A DNA stretch of 64,000 nucleotides. Origin: Thioalkalivibrio sp. K90mix (GTDB lineage: Bacteria > Pseudomonadota > Gammaproteobacteria > Ectothiorhodospirales > Ectothiorhodospiraceae). The notes below the pieces were generated by a model. That model worked only from the letters and a program-made list of their open reading frames with translations. It searched no databases and was not told the origin of the DNA. The stretch covers positions 1,109,501 through 1,173,500 of the forward strand of contig NC_013889.1 of assembly GCF_000025545.1 (NCBI RefSeq), in the 5' to 3' direction. Each line of letters starts with the position of its first letter. The stretch's first letter is position 1. A program made the position numbers and the translations under genes. Of this stretch, positions 42,395 through 49,842 are shown in pieces.

Positions 42395-43915
42395 ATGAAC
42401 TTTCTCCACACGCTGGGCCATGCGGCGCGCAATCTGGCGCCCATCGTGATCGTGGTCGCGGTGTTCCAGGCGCTGGTGCTGCGCACGGTGCCGGAAGGGC
42501 TGCTGCCCATGGTGGTCGGGCTGACCATCGTGGTCTTTGGCGTGGCGCTGTTCCTGCAGGGCCTGGAGATGGGGATCTTCCCCATCGGGAAGAACCTTTC
42601 GAATGCCCTGGCCCGGCGCGGCTCGTTGCTGTTGCTGATGGCGTTCGGCTTCACCCTCGGCTTCGCCACGGTGATCGCGGAACCGGCCCTGATCGCGGTG
42701 GCCGAGCAGGCGGAGCTGATCAGCGAGGGGCGCATCAAGGGCCTCGTTCTGCGCCTGATCGTCGCGCTGTCGGTGGGTGCCGTGGTGGCGCTGGGCATCC
42801 TGCGCACCGTCATGGGACACCCGCTGCACTGGTACATTCTGACGGGCTACGTGCTGGTGGTGCTGGTCACCTTTTTTGCCCCCGAAGAGATCGTCGGGCT
42901 GGCCTACGACTCGGGCGGGGTGACCACCAATATCGTCACCGTGCCGCTGGTGGCGGCGCTGGGCCTGGGCCTGGCGGCCTCGATCAGCGGGCGAAACCCG
43001 CTGCGCGATGGCTTTGGCCTGGTGGCACTGGCGGTGATGGTGCCGATGATCACGGTGCAGCTGTACGGGATCATCGTGTTTGCCGGGGCGGAGGTCGATG
43101 CCCCGGGCAATGGCGAGACCGCGGCCATGGATGCGGACACGGATCTGCCGGGCGCGGGCGAGGAACACTGGCTGTCCGCGATGGGCATGGACCTCTTGCT
43201 GATGCTGCGCGATGTGGCACCGATCATCGCGGTGATCGTGGTGTTCCAGTACTTCGTGCTGCGCAAGCGCATCCCGTATCTGCCCCGGGTCATTTTCGGG
43301 TTCGTGCTGGTGGTGCTGGGCCTGTACGCCTTCGTGGTGGGGCTCAAGCTGGGCCTGTTCCCGATCGGCGAGAGCATGGCCGAGCAGCTGATCACGAACG
43401 AACTGTTCCTGTGGGTCTATCTGTTCGCGTTCTCCATCGGCTTCGCGACCACGATGGCGGAGCCGGCATTGATCGCGATTGGCCAGAAGGCCGAGGAAGC
43501 CGCGCGCGGTTCATTGCGCGGCAATGTAATCCGCATCCTGGTCGCGCTGGGCGTGGCCATCGGCATCACCATCGGTGTCCACCGCATCCTGGCCGGGGAT
43601 TCGATCCATCACTACATCATGGGTGGTTACCTGCTGGTGATCGTGCTGACGGTTCTCGCGCCCAAGCAGATCGTGGCGCTGGCCTTCGACCTGGGTGGGG
43701 TCACAACCTCCGAGGTGACCGTGCCCCTGGTGACGGCCCTCGGCATCGGCCTGGCTACCCACCTGGAAGACCGCAATGTCCTGATCGACGGCTTCGGCCT
43801 GATTGCCTTTGCCTCGATCTTCCCCATCGTCACCGTGATGGTCTACGCCATCGTGGTGGATATCTACGAGCGCTGGACCGGCAGGGGCCGCGCGCAACAG
43901 GAGGATTCGCCATGA
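42395..43915 (+). CDS. DUF1538 integral membrane protein (duplicated)
   Basis: The product is 506 aa with about a dozen helices. It consists of two DUF1538 halves. FPIGKNLSNAL...FGFTLGFATVIAEPALIAVAEQAE in the first half is repeated as FPIGESMAEQL...FSIGFATTMAEPALIAIGQKAE in the second. LAYDSGGVTTNIVTVPLV is echoed by LAFDLGGVTTSEVTVPLV. An acidic loop (about 235-255) joins them. The fold and repeats look like a transporter, but none is characterised to my knowledge. It is the first gene of a tightly spaced operon with a PII-like and a CBS protein. Confidence 0.85.
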   Translation: MNFLHTLGHAARNLAPIVIVVAVFQALVLRTVPEGLLPMVVGLTIVVFGVALFLQGLEMGIFPIGKNLSNALARRGSLLLLMAFGFTLGFATVIAEPALIAVAEQAELISEGRIKGLVLRLIVALSVGAVVALGILRTVMGHPLHWYILTGYVLVVLVTFFAPEEIVGLAYDSGGVTTNIVTVPLVAALGLGLAASISGRNPLRDGFGLVALAVMVPMITVQLYGIIVFAGAEVDAPGNGETAAMDADTDLPGAGEEHWLSAMGMDLLLMLRDVAPIIAVIVVFQYFVLRKRIPYLPRVIFGFVLVVLGLYAFVVGLKLGLFPIGESMAEQLITNELFLWVYLFAFSIGFATTMAEPALIAIGQKAEEAARGSLRGNVIRILVALGVAIGITIGVHRILAGDSIHHYIMGGYLLVIVLTVLAPKQIVALAFDLGGVTTSEVTVPLVTALGIGLATHLEDRNVLIDGFGLIAFASIFPIVTVMVYAIVVDIYERWTGRGRAQQEDSP

Positions 43916-44259
43916 GATTTTCGGCACTGATCGCCGTGCTTCCGGACGATCTGGAACAGCGCGCCATCGAAACTGCGAAGGTCGCGGGTGCCGGTGGTGT
44001 GACCATCATGGATGCCCGCGGCATCGGAGCGGAGGCGCGCAAGACGTTTCTGGGGATGACCTATGAGGGCAGCCAGTCCGTATTGATGTGGGTGCTGGAG
44101 AAGAAGGTCGCGCTGAACGTGCTCAAGGCCGTCAGCCAGGACCTGGAACTCGAGGGCGACCCGCGCGGCGTTGCATTCACCGTGGATATTGCCCACTTGG
44201 CCGGGATCGGACGCAAGCAGATCGAGCAGTTCCAGGAACACGTTAAGGAAGAAATCTGA
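43912..44259 (+). CDS. PII-like signalling protein
   Basis: The product is 115 aa with a PII-like ferredoxin fold: FSALIAVLPDDLEQRAIETAK, AGAGGVTIMDARGIG, then VALNVLKAVSQDLE and GVAFTVDIAHLAGI. The uridylylated T-loop Tyr region of GlnB/GlnK (RGAEY) is absent. It overlaps the DUF1538 stop by 4 bases (ATGA), with GGAGG upstream. It probably binds a nucleotide and contacts the membrane partner, as GlnK and SbtB do; this is inference. Confidence 0.78.
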   Translation: MRFSALIAVLPDDLEQRAIETAKVAGAGGVTIMDARGIGAEARKTFLGMTYEGSQSVLMWVLEKKVALNVLKAVSQDLELEGDPRGVAFTVDIAHLAGIGRKQIEQFQEHVKEEI

Positions 44260-44272
44260 GGAGGACTCGAGC

Positions 44273-44665
44273 ATGCTGGTAAGCGACATCCTGAAGTCCA
44301 ATGTGATTACCGTGTCGCCGCTCGCGCCCTTGCGCGAGGCGATGCAGTTGATGCGGCGGCACAACGTCAAGTCCCTGGTGGTGGACAAGCAGCACGAGCA
44401 CGACGCCTACGGCATCATCACCTACACGACAATCCTGAAGACCATCGTCGCGGAGGAGGGCGATATCGACCTCTCCAATGTCTATGATGTCTGTGCGAAG
44501 CCGGTGATCACCGTACCGGCCGAGATGGATGTGAAGTACGTGGCCCGGCTGATGGTCAATCAGGGCATCCGGCGCCTGGTCGTGCTGCGGGGCAATACCC
44601 TGGAAGGAATCGTCACCACCAGCGATATCGTGGGATCGATTCTCGAAATGGCGGATATGGAATGA
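44273..44665 (+). CDS. CBS-pair protein
   Basis: The product is 130 aa and consists only of two CBS domains (about 1-60 and 70-128: VSDILKSNVITVSPLAPLREAMQLM and VCAKPVITVPAEMDVKYVARLM). Such pairs bind adenine nucleotides. GGAGG lies 8 bases before the ATG, 13 bp after the PII-like stop. Confidence 0.9.
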   Translation: MLVSDILKSNVITVSPLAPLREAMQLMRRHNVKSLVVDKQHEHDAYGIITYTTILKTIVAEEGDIDLSNVYDVCAKPVITVPAEMDVKYVARLMVNQGIRRLVVLRGNTLEGIVTTSDIVGSILEMADME

Positions 44666-44733
44666 ACCTCCACGCCGCGGGACACTCGGACCGGTAGTAC
44701 CGGTCCCAGGCTAATCCACTTCAAAGGAGTCCC

Positions 44734-46008
44734 GTGGCCACTGTCGCGTACATCGAGGGGTTCGAGAAACTCCGGCTGCTGGATGCAGCCATCGACCAGT
44801 CGCGCCACTCCGTCCTGATCACGGACGCGGACCTCGACGACGGGCCGCGCATTGTCTACGTGAATGCTGGATTCGAGCAGATGACGGGATACGCGGCGGA
44901 CGAGGTGCTGGGCGAGACCCCGCGCCTGCTGCAGGGCCCGCGGACATCACGGGTAATCCTCGACCGCCTGCGCGCTGCACTCAGTGCAGGCGAGACCTTC
45001 GATGGCGAGGTCATCAACTATCGCAAGGATGGCAGCACGTACGTGGTGCGCTCGTATATCTCCCCCGTGTATGCCGAGGAGGCGCCCGAGCGGGTCACCC
45101 ACTATGTGTCCCTGCAACAGGACGTGACGGACGAACGGGCACGCGATGAGCAGCTAAGGCTGTTGTCGACGGCGGTTGAAGTGTCCGGGGACCCGGTGCT
45201 GATTACTGATCCTGAAGGCACGATCACCTACGTCAATGCCGCGTTCGAGGAGCTGATGGGCTACTCGCGCAGCGAGGTGCTGGGCGAGAATCCCCGGCGC
45301 TTCAAGTCGGGCCGCCAGGATGACGCGTTCTATCAAGGGATGTGGCGGGCACTGGAGCGCGGCGAGAGCTTCCGGGGCGAATTCCTGAATCGGCGCCGCG
45401 ATGGTTCCCTGATCCACCTGGAGCAGACCATCACCCCGGTGCTCGATGACCACGGCAAAATCTCGCATTACGTCGCCCTGGGCAAGGATGTGACCGACCG
45501 GCTGCGCATGGAAGACGAGATTCGCCGGGTGGCGCATACCGACTGGCTGACCGGCGTCGCGAATCGGCTAAGCCTCGGGAACACGCTGGAGGCGGAGATC
45601 GAGCGCAGCCAGCGCTATGGTCGTCCGCTGAGCCTGATCATGTTCGATCTGGATCACTTCAAGGCCGTAAATGATCAGTACGGGCACGAGGCGGGTGACG
45701 AGGTCCTCAAGGCGCTGGCGCAAACGGTGAGCGCGGAGCTGCGCGACGCGGACACCCTGGGTCGCTGGGGTGGCGAGGAGTTCATCATCGTGGTGCCCGA
45801 GACGCGACTGGTCGGGGCGACGGCCCTGGCCGAGAAACTGCGCCAGGCCGTCTCCACCATGAGCGTGCCCGGGGTGCCCGGTGTGACGGCGAGCTTCGGG
45901 GTCGCCGAACTCGCCTCCGGCGACAGCGCGAAGCTCCTCGCGCGGCGCGCGGACGAGGCCATGTACCAGGCGAAGCAGGCAGGGCGTGATCGGGTCGTGG
46001 CCCTGTAG
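44734..46008 (+). CDS. PAS-PAS-GGDEF diguanylate cyclase
   Basis: The product is 424 aa and soluble, with a GTG start after AAAGGAG. The first PAS (about 12-135) resembles a LOV domain (ETPRLLQGPRTSRVI) but has Pro where LOV has the flavin-adduct Cys of NCRFLQ. The second PAS spans about 140-260. The GGDEF domain has RWGGEEFIIV (active GGEEF) with an I-site RDAD five residues upstream. A bidirectional terminator follows the gene. Confidence 0.93.
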   Translation: MATVAYIEGFEKLRLLDAAIDQSRHSVLITDADLDDGPRIVYVNAGFEQMTGYAADEVLGETPRLLQGPRTSRVILDRLRAALSAGETFDGEVINYRKDGSTYVVRSYISPVYAEEAPERVTHYVSLQQDVTDERARDEQLRLLSTAVEVSGDPVLITDPEGTITYVNAAFEELMGYSRSEVLGENPRRFKSGRQDDAFYQGMWRALERGESFRGEFLNRRRDGSLIHLEQTITPVLDDHGKISHYVALGKDVTDRLRMEDEIRRVAHTDWLTGVANRLSLGNTLEAEIERSQRYGRPLSLIMFDLDHFKAVNDQYGHEAGDEVLKALAQTVSAELRDADTLGRWGGEEFIIVVPETRLVGATALAEKLRQAVSTMSVPGVPGVTASFGVAELASGDSAKLLARRADEAMYQAKQAGRDRVVAL

Positions 46009-46030
46009 GGCAGCCGATTCTTCAGACACA

Positions 46031-46058
46031 AAAAAGGCCGGCAGACGCCGGCCTTTTT
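46031..46058. terminator. Bidirectional intrinsic terminator
   Basis: AAAAAGGCCGGC (46031-46042), AGAC loop, GCCGGCCTTTTT (46047-46058). GC stem with A- and T-runs on both sides serves the convergent GGDEF and methyltransferase genes. Confidence 0.92.
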
Positions 46059-46087
46059 CATGCGTGCGCGGACGCGCCGGAAACGGC

Positions 46088-46849
46088 TTATCCGCGGCGA
46101 CGCAGCACCCAGATTTCCAGCAGGGCCCAGTCTTCGCCGGGGTAGTTTTCCTGCTCCAGCGGGGAAAGACGACGGTGACGGGTCGCGGTACTGCCGACAA
46201 AGTCCAGACGATTCAGCAACAAACGCTTGGTGGCGTCCGCTTTTTCTAGTGCGAAGGGGTTGAGAAAATTCACCAGCATGTAGCCTTCGCCCTTGCCGCG
46301 TGCGAAGGCGTCCACCAGGCTTTCGATGGCCGGCGGGTCCAGATAAACCAGCGACGCGGTGGAGATGACGATGTCCGCCTCTTCCATCGACTGCTCGATC
46401 GCGTTGCGCGTCTCGGCGTCGGCCTGGTTCAAGTCGGCCTCGAAGGTCTGGTCGAACAGACCCGCGCTCTTGCCGTAGGCCAGGGCGTTGCCGGAGATGT
46501 CGATCCCGGTGGTCCTGATGGGCAGGCGGCGCGGGGCGGCGACCATCTTGCAGGCCTGCTCATCGGCCCAGTTGGCGCGGATTGCCTCGACATCCATACC
46601 GTGCACGGCCGCCATGGTGGTGTTGCCAAAGCAGCAGCACAGGTCGACGTAGTTCAGGGTCTTGCCTGCTTCCGCCTGCTGCTGCGCCCAGGGGAGAATC
46701 AGCCGGTCGAAGGTTTGCCGGTTGAAGTCGTCGGAGATGTAATCGAGCGCGTCGATGATGCGCTCCTTGAACGGCACAGGGGTCTCGGCGACGTAGATAT
46801 CGTCGAAATGCTGCTTCTTCTCCTCGGTCTTCACTTGCGGCTCACTCAT
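46088..46849 (-). CDS. Class I SAM-dependent methyltransferase
   Basis: The product is 253 aa. The SAM region is unusual: NYVDLCCCFGNTTMAAVHGMD in place of GxGxG, then TTGIDISGNALAYGKSAGLFD (acidic motif) and ADIVISTASLVYLDPPAIESL. An uncertain substrate methyltransferase, preceded by AGGAG. The Cys-rich DLCCCFGN is odd and may bind a metal or simply replace the glycines. Confidence 0.75.
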   Translation of the reverse strand: MSEPQVKTEEKKQHFDDIYVAETPVPFKERIIDALDYISDDFNRQTFDRLILPWAQQQAEAGKTLNYVDLCCCFGNTTMAAVHGMDVEAIRANWADEQACKMVAAPRRLPIRTTGIDISGNALAYGKSAGLFDQTFEADLNQADAETRNAIEQSMEEADIVISTASLVYLDPPAIESLVDAFARGKGEGYMLVNFLNPFALEKADATKRLLLNRLDFVGSTATRHRRLSPLEQENYPGEDWALLEIWVLRRRG

Positions 46850-47032
46850 CGGCTTCTCCTCGTTTGATAAACCCACCATGGTCGGGGGTATGACGCTTGA
46901 TCGTCAAGTAACGGCACTCGGCTCGTTGTAATGCCCGTCGCATCATGCCGCGGCTCTGCTATGTATCATGAGGAGAAAGGATTGCGCGCTGCCGGCGGGG
47001 CCGGGAGTCGGAGGGGGCCGGAAGGGAACTGC
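46850..47032. other. Divergent control region
   Basis: Between the methyltransferase and phosphomannomutase starts. GGAAGGGA upstream of 47033 is the ribosome-binding site. No operator is recognised. Confidence 0.4.
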
Positions 47033-48379
47033 ATGAAGATCGATTGTTTCAAGGCGTATGACGTACGCGGCCGCGTGCCGGATCAACTCAACCCCGAGGT
47101 GGTATACGCCATCGGACGCGCCTTTGCCGAAGAGGTCCGTCCTGGCCGCACGGTAGTGGGGCACGATATCCGCCTGTCCAGCCCGGCACTGGCCCAGGCC
47201 CTGACCGAAGGACTGACCGCTGGCGGCAGCGATGTGGCCGACATCGGCCTGTGCGGGACCGAAGAGGTCTACTTTGCGACTGCGCACTACGGGGCCGGCG
47301 GCGGGGTGATGGTTACCGCCAGCCACAATCCGCTGGATTACAACGGACTCAAGCTCGTGCGCAGCGAGGCACGTCCGATCAGTGGCGACTCCGGGCTGCA
47401 GGCGATCCGGGCATGCGCGGAGCGCGGCGACTTCCGCCCCATGCCGCAGGGCCAGGTGCATCCGCTGGACCACCGGCCGGACTACATTGCCAGACTGCTC
47501 GCATCGGTCGACCGCGAGGCCCTGCCGAAGCTGCGCGTAGTCGTGAACCCGGGCAATGGTGGTGCGGGCCCGGTGCTGGAGGCACTGGAACCGCATCTGC
47601 CGTTCGAGCTGATCCACGTGAATTTCGAGCCGGACGGACATTTCCCCAATGGCATCCCCAACCCGCTGTTGCCGCAGAACCGCGCGGCGACGGCGGATGC
47701 CGTGCGCCGGCATGGGGCGGATCTGGGGGTGGCCTGGGATGGCGATTTCGACCGCTGCTTCTTCTTCGATGCGGCGGGGAATTTCATCGAGGGTTACTAC
47801 ATCGTGGGGCTTCTGGCGCAGGCCTGTCTGGAAGCCGGACAACCCGGCGAGCGGATCGTCCACGATCCACGCCTGACCTGGAACACCATCGAGATGGTGC
47901 GAGCCGCGGGTGGCGAGCCGATACAGTCGAAAACCGGGCATGCGTTCATGAAGGAGCGGCTGCGTCATGAGGATGCCATCTACGGCGGCGAGATGAGTGC
48001 CCACCACTACTTCCGCGACTTCTACTACTGCGACAGCGGGATGCTGCCCTGGCTGCGAGTGGCCGAACTGATGGGGCGGCGTGGCCAGCCGCTGGGCGAC
48101 ATGGTGGCGGAGCGCATGGCCCGCTACCCCTGCAGCGGCGAGCTGAACTTCGAGGTCGCGGATGTTGCGATGGCCACCGACCGCGTACTGAAGGCCTTTG
48201 CCGGGCAGGGCGGGGTGGAGGATCGGACCGATGGGGTCAGCCTCGAATTCTCGGACTGGCGCTTTAACCTGCGCAGCTCCAATACCGAGCCGCTGCTGCG
48301 GCTGAACGTCGAGACCCGTGCCGATCCAGCCCTGCTGGAGCGCCGCGTGGAAGAGCTTTCCCGCCTGATACGGGGATAA
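47033..48379 (+). CDS. cpsG: Phosphomannomutase/phosphoglucomutase
   Basis: The product is 448 aa. It interconverts mannose-6-phosphate and mannose-1-phosphate for GDP-mannose. Motifs are KAYDVRGRVP at the N-terminus, VMVTASHNPLDYNG (phospho-Ser loop), WDGDFDRCFFFD (metal loop), GGEMSAHHYFRDFYYCDSG (sugar loop) and RSSNTEPLLRLN (phosphate loop). The start at 47033 follows GGAAGGGA. Confidence 0.93.
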   Translation: MKIDCFKAYDVRGRVPDQLNPEVVYAIGRAFAEEVRPGRTVVGHDIRLSSPALAQALTEGLTAGGSDVADIGLCGTEEVYFATAHYGAGGGVMVTASHNPLDYNGLKLVRSEARPISGDSGLQAIRACAERGDFRPMPQGQVHPLDHRPDYIARLLASVDREALPKLRVVVNPGNGGAGPVLEALEPHLPFELIHVNFEPDGHFPNGIPNPLLPQNRAATADAVRRHGADLGVAWDGDFDRCFFFDAAGNFIEGYYIVGLLAQACLEAGQPGERIVHDPRLTWNTIEMVRAAGGEPIQSKTGHAFMKERLRHEDAIYGGEMSAHHYFRDFYYCDSGMLPWLRVAELMGRRGQPLGDMVAERMARYPCSGELNFEVADVAMATDRVLKAFAGQGGVEDRTDGVSLEFSDWRFNLRSSNTEPLLRLNVETRADPALLERRVEELSRLIRG

Positions 48380-48384
48380 CAACG

Positions 48385-49815
48385 ATGGCGCCTGCCGATA
48401 TCCAGAACCAACTGCAGCCGGTGATCCTGGCGGGCGGGACCGGCACGCGGCTGTGGCCGGTGTCGCGCAGCCACTACCCCAAGCAGTTCCTGCCCCTGAC
48501 CGGCGACCAGACACTGCTGCAGCAGACCGTCACCCGACTGGAGGGCCTGCACACGGCGCCACCGCTGGTGCTGGCCAACGTCGAGCATCGCTTTCTGGCC
48601 GCCGAACAACTGCGGGCGATTGGTGTCGAGCAGGCGCGCATCCTGCTGGAGCCGGAGGGGCGCAACACGGCCCCGGCAATTGCCCTGGCGGCACTGCAGG
48701 CCCGGGCAGAGGGGCGTGACCCTTTGCTGCTGGTCCTGGCCGCCGATCACCACATCGGCGATGGCGATGCCTTCCAGGCTGCCGTGGGCCGCACCGTGGC
48801 GCTGGCGGAGGCCGGCTATCTGGTCACCTTCGGGATCGTGCCCGTGACGCCCGAGACCGGCTACGGCTATATCCAGCAGGGCGAGTCGCTGGGCGAGGCC
48901 GGTGCGCGGGTCGCGCGTTTTGTCGAAAAGCCCGATGCCGCCACCGCAAGCGAGTACCTGAGCCAGGGGGGCTATCTCTGGAACAGCGGCATGTTCGTGT
49001 TCCGCGCCTCGCAGTATCTGCAGGAGCTGGAGCGCTTCGAGCCCGAGATCGTGACGGCCTGTCAGTCCGCGCTGGAGGGCGCGCGCGAGGACCTCGATTT
49101 CCTGCGCGTGGACCCGGAGTCGTTTGCCCGGGCCCCGAACATCTCGGTGGACTATGCCGTAATGGAGCGCACCGACCGCGCGGCGGTTACGCCCCTGGCT
49201 GCGGGCTGGAGTGACATTGGCTCCTGGTCCGCGCTGGCCGGGGTACGCGGCACCGACGAGCAGGGCAATACCCTGCGCGGCGATTGCCTGCTGGAGGACA
49301 GCGAGGGCTGTGTGGTCGATGCCGATGGCCTGCTGGTCGCGGGGATCGGCTTGCGCAACCTCGCGGTGGTCGCCACGCGTGATGCGGTACTGGTGGCGGA
49401 CCGTGATCGCGTGCAGGACGTCAAGCGCATCGTCGAGCGGCTGAAATCGGACAACCGCAGCGAGCATGTGGACCACCCGGCGGTGTATCGCCCCTGGGGC
49501 TGCTACGAGTGTGTGGACGTCGGGCGGCGCTATCAGGTCAAGCGCATTACCGTGAAACCCGGGGCGAAGCTCTCGCTGCAGATGCATCACCACCGCGCGG
49601 AGCACTGGGTGGTCGTCAGCGGCACCGCGCGAGTGCGCAACGGCGAAGAGACCTATCTGGTAACGGAGAACCAGTCCACCTATGTGCCGATCGGGCAGAT
49701 CCACTCGCTGGAAAACCCGGGCGCGATCCCGCTGGAGCTGATCGAGATCCAGTCCGGCAGCTATCTGGGCGAGGACGACATCGTGCGGCTGGAGGACCTC
49801 TACGGCCGCGTCTGA
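48385..49815 (+). CDS. manC: Mannose-1-phosphate guanylyltransferase/mannose-6-phosphate isomerase
   Basis: The product is 476 aa. The nucleotidyltransferase domain (about 1-285) has LAGGTGTRLWPVSRSHYPKQFL, and FVEKPD is the second signature. The C-terminal cupin isomerase (about 370-475) shows KRITVKPGAKLSLQMHHHRAEHW. It lies 5 bp after cpsG, making a GDP-mannose unit for exopolysaccharide or LPS. Further glycan genes are not in the window. Confidence 0.95.
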   Translation: MAPADIQNQLQPVILAGGTGTRLWPVSRSHYPKQFLPLTGDQTLLQQTVTRLEGLHTAPPLVLANVEHRFLAAEQLRAIGVEQARILLEPEGRNTAPAIALAALQARAEGRDPLLLVLAADHHIGDGDAFQAAVGRTVALAEAGYLVTFGIVPVTPETGYGYIQQGESLGEAGARVARFVEKPDAATASEYLSQGGYLWNSGMFVFRASQYLQELERFEPEIVTACQSALEGAREDLDFLRVDPESFARAPNISVDYAVMERTDRAAVTPLAAGWSDIGSWSALAGVRGTDEQGNTLRGDCLLEDSEGCVVDADGLLVAGIGLRNLAVVATRDAVLVADRDRVQDVKRIVERLKSDNRSEHVDHPAVYRPWGCYECVDVGRRYQVKRITVKPGAKLSLQMHHHRAEHWVVVSGTARVRNGEETYLVTENQSTYVPIGQIHSLENPGAIPLELIEIQSGSYLGEDDIVRLEDLYGRV

Positions 49816-49842
49816 ATACCGCCCGAGAGGCGATCCCTCGAG

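Noticed and set aside
42361-44259. 632-codon frame through the DUF1538 gene
   Set aside because: It is Gly/Arg/Ala-rich with no domain until its final part, which is the PII-like protein. The DUF1538 frame has clear repeats and membrane helices.
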